Assembly: GCA_021298315.1 (NCBI GenBank)
Contig: JAJTFC010000001.1
Span: 1-64,000 of the forward strand
DNA from: Planctomycetaceae bacterium
GTDB taxonomy: Bacteria; Planctomycetota; Planctomycetia; Pirellulales; Pirellulaceae
Reading direction: 5' to 3'
Length of the DNA: 64,000 nt
In this document: piece after piece, positions 48,544 through 56,413 of the stretch
How positions within the stretch are numbered: position 1 is the stretch's first letter
Layout: every line of letters starts with the position of its first letter
Position numbers and translations under genes: made by a program
Notes under the pieces: generated by a model
Told to the model about the DNA's origin: nothing
The model's input: only the letters and a program-made list of their open reading frames with translations
Database searches by the model: none

Positions 48544-49518
48544 CTAATAAATCGTTCCTGCATTGATTACCGGCTGCGCGTGCCGATCACTGCAAAGTAC
48601 AACAAGAAGATTAGACACCATCGCAGCCTTGCGATCATCATCCAACTCGACGATTTGATCGCGGCTCAAGTGCTCGAGCGCTTGTTGAACCATACCGACC
48701 GCACCATCGACGATCTTGGCCCTGGCCGCAACCACTGCACTTGCTTGCTGCCGTTGTAACATCGCTGCGGCGATCTCGGGTGCATAAGCCAAATGGCATA
48801 TGCGTGCCTCGATGACTTGGACACCGGCTTTCTCTAGCCGATCTTGGATGTCCTTTCTGAGTTGCTCACATATCTCCTCAGTCGAACCCCGCAAGGAGAT
48901 TTCGTGATCCTCACTGTCGTAAGGGTAGCGGGACGCCAGGCTCCTGAGGGCCGACTCACTTTGTACCCCAACGAAGTCCTCGTAATCGTCAACCTCGAAC
49001 AACGCCTCGGCCGTGTTGACGACCTTCCATACAACCACGGCGGATATCTCGATCGGATTCCCATCGCGGTCGTTGACCTTCGAAGGCCTACCGACCGTGC
49101 GAGATTTATGCTGGACCACGACACCTGCCTCGTTTTTCCTCTCGGCCACATTCGTTGAACCGGTTTCAAAATTCCTCACCCGAAGCGACACCTTTTTCTT
49201 CGAGAAAAACGGATTTACCCAATAGAACCCAGACTTAGATACCGTTCCTCGGTAGTCACCGAACAAGAGCAGCACCCGAGAGTCATTGGGTTGAACAGCA
49301 AGAAAACCAAACATGCAAGTAAGTGCAGCTAAACCCAAAACCACCCCAACGATCACGAGCCCAATGTAAGTTGGGTTCGATATGCCCAAGATGATCAGAG
49401 TAGGAACCGCTAGGACCGACAATAGCACCATGACGAGCATGCCCCATCCGCTCGGGGGAAAATACGGTTTCTCTGTGACAATTGCTTTCTCGGCGACAAT
49501 TGCTTTCTCAGCGCTCAT
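48544..49518 (-). CDS. SPFH/band 7 (stomatin-like) membrane protein
   Basis: A 324-residue protein with two N-terminal hydrophobic helices ([38 protein letters not shown]) and an SPFH domain ([12 protein letters not shown] to [14 protein letters not shown]), ending in a helical flotillin-like tail ([23 protein letters not shown]). An insertion near residues 120-148 ([20 protein letters not shown]) lengthens the usual strand hairpin. The first 15 residues contain a duplicated AEKAIV, from an 18-bp direct repeat at about 49474-49510. SPFH proteins form membrane rings that organise microdomains. It is probably co-transcribed with the Arc-like gene. Confidence 0.93.
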   Translation of the reverse strand: MSAEKAIVAEKAIVTEKPYFPPSGWGMLVMVLLSVLAVPTLIILGISNPTYIGLVIVGVVLGLAALTCMFGFLAVQPNDSRVLLLFGDYRGTVSKSGFYWVNPFFSKKKVSLRVRNFETGSTNVAERKNEAGVVVQHKSRTVGRPSKVNDRDGNPIEISAVVVWKVVNTAEALFEVDDYEDFVGVQSESALRSLASRYPYDSEDHEISLRGSTEEICEQLRKDIQDRLEKAGVQVIEARICHLAYAPEIAAAMLQRQQASAVVAARAKIVDGAVGMVQQALEHLSRDQIVELDDDRKAAMVSNLLVVLCSDRHAQPVINAGTIY

Positions 49519-49770
49519 AAAAATGCCCTTTCGTCTGTGTAAAAAGCATCGGAGTAAATACCATCGTTGGTACCGGCTGGCTTCAGCGGACGGATATCTT
49601 TATGATATCACCACGATTCCGCCTTGCAATGATGGCCGGGAGGTCTTGTTTTTGAGGCGCGAATTTCCTGCATGAACTCCTGTTCCAAAAACGTTAAATA
49701 TGTTCACAATCTCCGAGAGCTTCATCGCTGCTGTTCGTTACTCCTTCCGTCTTTGTAGGCAAGTGCACCC

Positions 49771-50118
49771 ATGAAACCGATCGACTACCTGAAAAACCTT
49801 GTCATCATGGCTTCTGCTGATGGCGCACTGACCGAACGGGAAATTGATTGGCTAGTGGACCGTTGTAGCGAACTGGGACTCGATGAAGCGGATCTTGGAA
49901 ACGCTTTGGAATTTGCCATTAGCGATCATGCGACGATGAAGCTTCCGAAGGTGCGTGAGGAGCAAATCCAATTACTATCGGACTTGATCAAGATCATGGC
50001 GGCCGATGGTCAACTCGATGAAATCGAGAAACGTTTGTTTGCGGTCGCTGCCGCCAAAATGAATGTGCAGCAAAAAGAGCTCGATCAATTGATTACGAAA
50101 CTCGTTGGCAAGGATTAA
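49771..50118 (+). CDS. TerB-like protein
   Basis: A 115-residue helical cytoplasmic protein of the TerB/tellurite-resistance superfamily. Two acidic helix-start motifs, ASADGALTEREID and MAADGQLDEIEKR, are the usual metal-binding positions. TerB-like domains occur in stress and chemical-defence contexts, and many planctomycete copies are stand-alone proteins of unknown function. No other ter genes are nearby. The 252 bp upstream are shared with the divergent SPFH gene and show no gene. Confidence 0.85.
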   Translation: MKPIDYLKNLVIMASADGALTEREIDWLVDRCSELGLDEADLGNALEFAISDHATMKLPKVREEQIQLLSDLIKIMAADGQLDEIEKRLFAVAAAKMNVQQKELDQLITKLVGKD

Positions 50119-50158
50119 CAGCCAAGCATATAACGATTGCGCTACAACGGTGGTTCTG

Positions 50159-51037
50159 CTACTGGCAGAACCCTTTGAGTGCTTCGATCAGATCTAGCAT
50201 TTGAGATTTTGAAAAACCGTTCCAATCATTGGCCCGGTAGCGAAGGATGCATAGCTTGAGTGGATCGACGGCTTCAACGATATCCAGTGGTAACTTGCCT
50301 AGCCCTTCGAATGGATTCTTTGCTGGGATCGTTTCGCCCGACATCTCGGTAACCACATCGGTTTGGCTGACTGGTTCAAGCGACTGTCCATGATCGTCAT
50401 CACCGAAATCTGGTCCTTCGTTCAGAGGACTGCTCTCGAATGGCTCTTGCGACTGATCTTGCGAATCTTCGTTTACAGGGGATGGGGCATTGGACGACTC
50501 AAAACCATCATCTGTTTCGGATTCGATTCGGTTGGTTTCGTTAGCGACGACAGTATCTGCCGTTTGACCATCTGCTAGCTGCATCGATTCGGCTCGCATG
50601 CGGCACATTTTGCTGATGCTCCATCGACTCTTGGATGCTCCTTCAAGCCACAATTCGGCGTCATCCCAATCGATTGCAGCCCAAAAATGGGTCCAAAAGA
50701 GTTTGGGATATTCTCCGTAGGTTTCCCCAAACCGATCGTAAACGCGACGAAGTCTTCCAACATGTTGGCACGTGACGTATCCGACGCGTGTGGCCCAAGC
50801 TTCATCGCTGTATTGGTTCGATGGGGTTCCTTCGGCGATCAAGGCAGCCCGCCACTGGGCGATGATACGACCTTTCTCCCAATTGGTATCACTGGATAAC
50901 TGTTGCCATCGCCCCACAAACAAATCTGAATGGGCATCGGAATTATCAACGCCAATGGGTTCAGAGGATTTCTTCGAAACCTCGTCGAGAGCTTCGTCGG
51001 AAATCACGGCATTGGATTCACTGGTTGGCTTTTTCAT
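50159..51037 (-). CDS. Hypothetical protein, 292 aa, acidic
   Basis: Not recognised. The first 160 residues look folded and mostly helical with many tryptophans (VGRWQQLSSDTNWEKGR, KLFWTHFWAAIDWDDAELW, KSRWSISKMCRMRAE). A long acidic Ser/Glu/Asp linker (about 165-255) is followed by a short C-terminal helix region (FSKSQMLDLIEALKGF). ATG 51037 is preferred to an in-frame TTG at 51085. It is 122 bp downstream of the FHA gene on the same strand, and the folded part is of the kind I associate with planctomycete-only proteins. A phosphothreonine partnership with the FHA protein is possible but unproven. Confidence 0.65.
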   Translation of the reverse strand: MKKPTSESNAVISDEALDEVSKKSSEPIGVDNSDAHSDLFVGRWQQLSSDTNWEKGRIIAQWRAALIAEGTPSNQYSDEAWATRVGYVTCQHVGRLRRVYDRFGETYGEYPKLFWTHFWAAIDWDDAELWLEGASKSRWSISKMCRMRAESMQLADGQTADTVVANETNRIESETDDGFESSNAPSPVNEDSQDQSQEPFESSPLNEGPDFGDDDHGQSLEPVSQTDVVTEMSGETIPAKNPFEGLGKLPLDIVEAVDPLKLCILRYRANDWNGFSKSQMLDLIEALKGFCQ

Positions 51038-51159
51038 GGATTCATTCCATTTGAGCGGATCGAGTTGATGACCTTGGAGGCTCAAAGCCTACAAAAGACC
51101 AAAGCTCGATCAAGCTGAAAAATGAAAAAAATAATCCGGGAGTAACCCCCACAACGAGT

Positions 51160-53202
51160 TTATGGGATCGGCTGATCCGAAACTTCTGGATTCGTAGAAT
51201 TTTCGGATTCCGGGTTCTCAATAGGTTCAACCCTTTGAGCCTCTTGGCTCGATGTGTCTGGCTCCTTTACCGCTTCTTGTTCTTCTGTCGGTAATGCAGA
51301 CGGAACATCCGGTGACACTTTAGGAGGACTAGGTTGATATTCGCGTTCTTGTTCAGGCTTAGCGAAAGTAATCTTTTGCCAAATCAGTTCTCGCCATCCT
51401 TCTGGGATATTTTGCCAAGCCAATGGCCCCACGAAAAAAGAGATTGCCGTCAATACGATCGCAAACATCATCCAGCGAAAAAACGTCTTTCTTGCATCTC
51501 GATATCGGAGTCCCATCAAGGATCCAAGCACAAGTGACTCATCTTCGGATTGACTTGCTGCAAGTAACTCTGACTCGTCCTCATGTTTTTGCAGACGTTT
51601 TCTATTAGCCGTTGATTGGCTACCTAGATTCAGAGGATCCTTGGAATTATCACGTTCCGCGATTTCTCGACGACGGCCAGTGTTGTTGGGTAACCATCCC
51701 GATAGTTTGGCAGTTGTGCGTTGGATCCACGACCCCTCTTGGCTTCGGAATTCGTCCTCCCGGGCCACAGAGGCGTGAACCTCTGGTTCCTTCCCCTTAG
51801 GATCGCTTGCTTGAACCCTTGACGCAGATGGACTCGAGTTTTTTTTCTCAGGCTTGGGTATAGCGATCGAGTTTGTAGAGGTGGATCGAGCCTTTTGGTC
51901 GTTGGGGGGTTTGGGTTTCGTAAGTGATGTGCCGTGCGGACTGGATGTTTGATTCGGCAGCGAAGCGTGCAACGAAGCATCGACCGGTGCGCTATCTTTC
52001 TTAGAACCCGAAAGACGACTTGTCTGAACGCTTTTTTCAACGATTTCCCGAAGCGAGTCGATCGTCTCGATCAGTTGCTGAGAGTTTTGTTCAAGGATTT
52101 CTGGAATCGAGACCAAAGACTTTTCGACTCCATCGAGTCGGGACGTTAGTTTCTCGAATTCTTCGGCTATACGTTCCTGAGATACGGCTACGCGCTGGAG
52201 TCCGGCGATCAAGTCTGTTTCGGTTTTCTGCGTCGTAGGACTACTTTCCTTCGGGGGATCCTCTTTCCGGTCACCCAGGGGGATATGTATACCCGCCTTT
52301 TTCGTATTGCCTGTATCGAAACCTATGGCTCGAACCAAACGATCTTTGACTGAGTGAATGTTGGATGCCATCGACGACGCTTGACGCTCTGAGGAGGGCT
52401 CCTTGGACTCATTCGGAAGCGGAAGGCTAGTGAACTGACTACGAACCTCGACAATCTGACTTGGGCGAGATGCGTTGTACAAAAATCTCACAGCTTCAAA
52501 AGTGATGTTGGAAATTCGCAGTTTTCCGCCAATCTCTAGGACCTGTCCATTTGCAGGAGCGTTTTCCATCAGGGTTGGGTATTGGCCAAACAAATCAACA
52601 ACTCGGCATGATTCGCCTTGTTGCTCCCCCCGAAAAATAATCGCTTGGTACTTGCTGATATGCTTGTGGTTAGCTCGCAGGTGGCAACTCGATGCCGTCC
52701 CCAGAACCGATATCGCAGAGAGTAATCGTAACTGGGGCGCACTGTTTTCAGGTGAAAAAAAACCAGATCGAGCAACAAGCGTGTTAGGAAACACTCGAAC
52801 ATCTTCGACGTTGAAGTTCTCCCAAGAAAAACTTTCTGGTTCTGGGATCTGCGGTCCGGACGGTTCGATCGATTCAACCGTGATCCTCGCGTTTGGCTGA
52901 ATCCAAACCGTCGCTCCTGGAAGAGCAAACACCGGCTCGCAAACCGAAGCAGGAACGCTCTCAACGAGCTCGATCACTGCAACATAGCCTTTGCTAATTT
53001 GCAGATAAACGCACACGGGAGCCGGTAGACCTGGAATACAAAACTCGCAACGAGGATCGCTGCCAATCCTTGCAAATGGTTGATCCAATTCAATTCGATG
53101 CGTCTTACCCAAAAAGGCGCACTCGAGGCGCACCTTGGCACCGCCCCATTGAAGTTGGGGAAGGCTCGTCGTGTTTGTTGTCCCCTGCGATGAATTGCCC
53201 AT
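51160..53202 (-). CDS. FHA-domain protein with C-terminal membrane anchor
   Basis: A 680-residue protein. Two FHA-like beta-sandwich segments lie near residues 22-115 (FARIGSDPRCEFCIPG) and 155-240 (VLGTASSCHLRANHKHISKY), the second retaining a S/N-rich recognition loop. The middle (about 265-560) is low-complexity and charged, with coiled-coil character around 330-395. A single hydrophobic helix (FFRWMMFAIVLTAISFFVG, about 588-610) puts the acidic, Pro/Glu-rich C-terminal tail on the outer face. Topology suggests a cytoplasmic phosphothreonine receptor tethered to the membrane. It is divergent from the sugar transferase gene across a 447-bp gap. Confidence 0.85.
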   Translation of the reverse strand: MGNSSQGTTNTTSLPQLQWGGAKVRLECAFLGKTHRIELDQPFARIGSDPRCEFCIPGLPAPVCVYLQISKGYVAVIELVESVPASVCEPVFALPGATVWIQPNARITVESIEPSGPQIPEPESFSWENFNVEDVRVFPNTLVARSGFFSPENSAPQLRLLSAISVLGTASSCHLRANHKHISKYQAIIFRGEQQGESCRVVDLFGQYPTLMENAPANGQVLEIGGKLRISNITFEAVRFLYNASRPSQIVEVRSQFTSLPLPNESKEPSSERQASSMASNIHSVKDRLVRAIGFDTGNTKKAGIHIPLGDRKEDPPKESSPTTQKTETDLIAGLQRVAVSQERIAEEFEKLTSRLDGVEKSLVSIPEILEQNSQQLIETIDSLREIVEKSVQTSRLSGSKKDSAPVDASLHASLPNQTSSPHGTSLTKPKPPNDQKARSTSTNSIAIPKPEKKNSSPSASRVQASDPKGKEPEVHASVAREDEFRSQEGSWIQRTTAKLSGWLPNNTGRRREIAERDNSKDPLNLGSQSTANRKRLQKHEDESELLAASQSEDESLVLGSLMGLRYRDARKTFFRWMMFAIVLTAISFFVGPLAWQNIPEGWRELIWQKITFAKPEQEREYQPSPPKVSPDVPSALPTEEQEAVKEPDTSSQEAQRVEPIENPESENSTNPEVSDQPIP

Positions 53203-53649
53203 GATTTCCGCTGATTACTCTAGCAATTCCTCAAGACCAGAAAACCTCTGCTAAGAGTCTGTCCAAACCTCCAAAAAATCTGCCACTCAATCTTAGATTT
53301 TATTTTTCGGGTAAATCCCGATGCGGGTTCCATACTAAGCGAACATCAAGCGCGTTAGCTTACCAATTAGGATGCACCATACGCCATTGCCCGATCATCT
53401 GTAACAATTGGTAAAGTCCTCCCGAGGGATATCTTGAGAAGAGTTCCTTGCCTAAAGCTAAAAACCCTGTATTTTTCCTGTTCGGATAGTCGATCCCAAC
53501 GCCCATGGATGTTGCCAGGAGTGATTGGGATAATCGAAAATTCATGAACTCCAAGAAAGGCTATCCGTTGCCAACAATACCTTTGGCAGTCATACTGATA
53601 GGGAAGCCCTTCGGGAAATACTCACTTGTCTCAAATTTGACCACCAACT
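53203..53649. other. Divergent intergenic region, no gene supported
   Basis: The 447 bp between the FHA gene (minus) and the sugar transferase gene (plus) must carry both promoters. Short open frames exist (for example minus 53360-53554) but start late, lack a Shine-Dalgarno and show no family resemblance. No strong hairpin or repeat was found. Confidence 0.6.
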
Positions 53650-54537
53650 ATGTCAGAACCCGTGGCCTTGAATTCTCCAGAAGTTTTCCACGACAGCACT
53701 CGAAGTCACGGCAATTACGAGAACCTCAAGTTGTCGGCTGCTCCAAAAAATCCTTTTGACATTCCCGAGGAACTCCGGGGCGAAGAAATCGCTCCTGGCG
53801 TTTTGGAAACCCTTGACGTTACGGCTTATCACGACTGGAAGCGTTTGTGGGAATTTCCGCTCGCACTGGTACTTGCTGTGCCTGCATTGACAGTGACCGG
53901 CTTGCTTTGGGTTGTCGTTAAACTTACCAGCAAGGGGCCTGGGATCTATGCCCAGAAGCGAAGTGGTAAAGACGGTCGCGAATTCACGATGTACAAGCTC
54001 AGAAGCATGCGCGTGGATGCCGAGAAGAATGGGATCCAATGGTGCGCAGGCGATGCCGACAATCGAATCACCCCGCTTGGGTACTGGCTCAGGAAACTCC
54101 ATCTCGACGAACTCCCTCAAATCATCAATGTTCTCAATGGCGACATGTCCTTTTGTGGCCCCCGGCCAGAAAGACCCGAAATCGTCCAGCATCTTGAGAA
54201 ATGCGTTCCCTACTATCGCTCACGGCTAAAGGTGCGTCCGGGAATAACTGGATTTGCACAAATCAATCTTCCCGCTGATAGCGACACCGTGTCGGTAATG
54301 AAAAAACAGACCCTTGATCTCGATTACATCGAGAATGCATCGTTGAGCGCAGATGTCCGAATGGTTGGATGTACGGCACTTCGTCTGGTGGGTGTTCCAG
54401 GACGCCTTGCAACAAAAGTCGCCGGATTAGTAAGAAGTCCCGAGAGCTCCAAGTTCAGCAATTACTACATCGATCTCTGGCAACGGTGTGAAGCCTTCAA
54501 AAAGGACAAGTCTCGGAGCGAGGAAACATCCTCATAG
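53650..54537 (+). CDS. Bacterial sugar transferase (polyprenyl glycosylphosphotransferase)
   Basis: A 295-residue enzyme of the WcaJ/PglC core type. After an N-terminal extension of about 60 residues there is one membrane hairpin (FPLALVLAVPALTVTGLLW), then the catalytic domain with KLRSMRVDAE, GYWLRKLHLDELPQ, GDMSFCGPRPERPE and RPGITGFAQIN. It would link a sugar-1-phosphate to undecaprenyl phosphate at the inner membrane. Unlike WcaJ it has no four-helix N-terminal domain. The deacetylase gene follows at once, with AGGAG overlapping this stop, so they form one unit for exopolysaccharide. Confidence 0.95.
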   Translation: MSEPVALNSPEVFHDSTRSHGNYENLKLSAAPKNPFDIPEELRGEEIAPGVLETLDVTAYHDWKRLWEFPLALVLAVPALTVTGLLWVVVKLTSKGPGIYAQKRSGKDGREFTMYKLRSMRVDAEKNGIQWCAGDADNRITPLGYWLRKLHLDELPQIINVLNGDMSFCGPRPERPEIVQHLEKCVPYYRSRLKVRPGITGFAQINLPADSDTVSVMKKQTLDLDYIENASLSADVRMVGCTALRLVGVPGRLATKVAGLVRSPESSKFSNYYIDLWQRCEAFKKDKSRSEETSS

Positions 54538-54540
54538 GAG
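54536..54540 (+). promoter_or_regulatory. Shine-Dalgarno AGGAG that supports an ATT start
   Basis: AGGAG overlaps the TAG stop of the sugar transferase and sits 8 bases before ATT at 54549. Nothing else in the reachable frame provides ATG, GTG or TTG between the last in-frame stop (54489) and the conserved catalytic segment, so this site points to the ATT codon as the start of the deacetylase. Confidence 0.6.
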
Positions 54541-54548
54541 AAGCTTCG

Positions 54549-55409
54549 ATTCGCTCTGAGCCCAAGCATATATTCTCGATCGATGTCGAGGATTATTACC
54601 ACGTATCGAACTTTGATTCGATAGCTCCCCGCGATAGTTGGCCCCATTGGGAACAACGTGTCGAGGCAAACACAAACCGTATGCTCGATCTTCTCGAGAG
54701 AAAATCGATCAAATCTTTTTGCTATTTTCTCGGATGGGTCGCCGAGCGATACCCAGATCTGGTGCGAAGGGCGGTGTCCCAAGGCCATGTCATTGGGTCT
54801 CACACCTACTGGCATCGAATGATCTACCAGCACACTCCAACTTCGCTTCATCTCGATCTTGGGATGGCCAATGGAATACTTTCTCAATTAGCCAATTACC
54901 CAATACGACACTTTCGAGCTCCGACATTTTCAATCACTAAAAAATCCGCTTGGGCTGTCGCTATTCTCAAACAGCACGGTTTCGAACACGACAGCAGTGT
55001 CGTTCCAATCCGGCATGACCGCTACGGTGTGCCTGACTCGCCGTTGGACTCCTATTACCTAAAAAGTGGTGGTCAGGAAATCGCAGAGCATCCGGTGAGC
55101 GTTCTTAGCTCGACTCTCTATCGATTGCCAATAGGTGGCGGCGGGTACTTTCGTATTTTCCCCTGGTGGTTTACCCGTTGGGCCCTACGCAAAATCGAAA
55201 AATCTGGTCGCACGATTCATTTCTATATCCATCCTTGGGAAATCGACCCCGAACAACCCATCGCACACCAACTCAGCAGATTTTCGAGATTCCGTCACTA
55301 CCGCAATCTCCATCGTTGCTACGAGCGTCTCGAAAAGCTCTTTGATACGTTCTCATTTGGAAACCTCGATTTGCCCACTCCAAAGGGTAGCTACCTACTC
55401 GACGGATAG
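54549..55409 (+). CDS. Polysaccharide deacetylase (XrtA-associated, DUF3473 type), probable ATT start
   Basis: A NodB-fold carbohydrate esterase of about 286 residues. Reading upstream of the first ATG (54681) in frame gives HIFSIDVEDYYHVSNFDS, the family's metal-binding first motif, then RVEANTNRMLDLLE, CYFLGWVAERYPDL, GSHTYWHRMIY with the two His ligands, HFRAPTFSIT, and the C-terminal HFYIHPWEID. These are the DUF3473 features of exopolysaccharide deacetylases seen with exosortase or wzx/wzy clusters. Starting at ATG 54681 would drop the catalytic Asp, so ATT at 54549 with its AGGAG is favoured. It follows the sugar transferase in one operon and ends overlapping the convergent caspase-like gene by 19 bp. 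Confidence 0.8.
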   Translation: MRSEPKHIFSIDVEDYYHVSNFDSIAPRDSWPHWEQRVEANTNRMLDLLERKSIKSFCYFLGWVAERYPDLVRRAVSQGHVIGSHTYWHRMIYQHTPTSLHLDLGMANGILSQLANYPIRHFRAPTFSITKKSAWAVAILKQHGFEHDSSVVPIRHDRYGVPDSPLDSYYLKSGGQEIAEHPVSVLSSTLYRLPIGGGGYFRIFPWWFTRWALRKIEKSGRTIHFYIHPWEIDPEQPIAHQLSRFSRFRHYRNLHRCYERLEKLFDTFSFGNLDLPTPKGSYLLDG

Positions 55410-56413
55410 AGAATTCTAGCCAGTTCCACGAGCAGTTTCTCAAGATCGCCATAGTAAGCCTCTTGTGTCATCGCTGCCTTTTTATCTCGCAACGCATCGA
55501 TTTGATTTTCAATCTCCGTTATCTTGTCTTTGTCCGTCTTCGCAAGCAACTTGGTTCCCTTTGGTTCGACAAGCCAAATGCGTCGAGCTAATTCTCCATC
55601 AGCGATGCCCTTCTCCGGTCGTTTGATTGGTCGCAAGCCACGAAAGAAATCCATGCTCGTTCCCTTGCCATCCCCGTTGTCATCAAAGATCGGATGCTCG
55701 GTAGCGAGCAACTTCTTTTCCTGATAATATCGCTCGGTCTTTCGACTTGCGGCGACATACGCCTCCAAAACTGAAATCGAATCGTCGTGATCCAAGTCCG
55801 AGGTGATGTCCCCGAGGCTTTGAGCAAAATAACCTCCGAACCGTGAGAAATTTGTCTCCGAGCCGCTTTTGGTCGCAGTGATGACCACTCGATCTGGTCC
55901 TGCCAGACTAGCTAAAAAGGGCCCCGAACTCGATGCGCAGACTGCAATCATCCAACGGTGCTTGGATCCTTTTAGCCACTGTCCCAACTCCATCGATGAT
56001 ACGTCAGCCCCCCTTAAATTGAACTTTGCTACTTTTCCGTCATAGGTTCCGTGACCTATGAGCACAAGCCAGCAGGTACTCGGTTCATCCATGCCCTCTA
56101 CCGAGGAAATCCATCGACGCAAGCGATCTCGATCTTCTTGCCTTTGATCCCCCTGATCCAAATCGTTGGCTCCTGCCTCACCTATCCAAACAGGCAATAG
56201 GCCTTCTGTGGTCTTTAGCCATTGGCTGCGCCATTCCTGAAACATCTCTCCATACTCGGACTCCCCAGGTGCCCCAATCACAATGCATACAGTCGATTGG
56301 GGATCACTAGCATTGAGAATCCTGCCAGTCTGAATCCCCCAAATTAGCAGCAGCATACTGATACGAACCAAAAACCCTAGATTCGCTCTTCGAAGGTAGC
56401 TAAGCCAAACCAT
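55391..56413 (-). CDS. C13/caspase-like cysteine protease with EF-hand loop
   Basis: A 340-residue exported protein. The N-terminal hydrophobic segment (LVRISMLLLIWGIQTG) is followed by a caspase-fold domain with catalytic His in LIGHGTYDG (H121) and Cys in IAVCASSSGPF (C159). A canonical 12-residue EF-hand loop, DLDHDDSISVLE (206-217), and a second Asp-rich stretch, FDDNGDGKGT, suggest Ca2+ binding. The C-terminal third is charged and helical. It belongs to the legumain/gingipain-like C13 group often linked to planctomycete Bat-like clusters. ATG 56413 is chosen; it overlaps the end of the upstream VWA gene by 14 bp, so it is the last gene of that operon. Confidence 0.9.
   Translation of the reverse strand: MVWLSYLRRANLGFLVRISMLLLIWGIQTGRILNASDPQSTVCIVIGAPGESEYGEMFQEWRSQWLKTTEGLLPVWIGEAGANDLDQGDQRQEDRDRLRRWISSVEGMDEPSTCWLVLIGHGTYDGKVAKFNLRGADVSSMELGQWLKGSKHRWMIAVCASSSGPFLASLAGPDRVVITATKSGSETNFSRFGGYFAQSLGDITSDLDHDDSISVLEAYVAASRKTERYYQEKKLLATEHPIFDDNGDGKGTSMDFFRGLRPIKRPEKGIADGELARRIWLVEPKGTKLLAKTDKDKITEIENQIDALRDKKAAMTQEAYYGDLEKLLVELARILYPSSR

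Noticed and set aside
53360-53554. Possible 64-codon gene or gene remnant before the sugar transferase
   Set aside because: No recognisable family and no ribosome site; too short to separate from chance.
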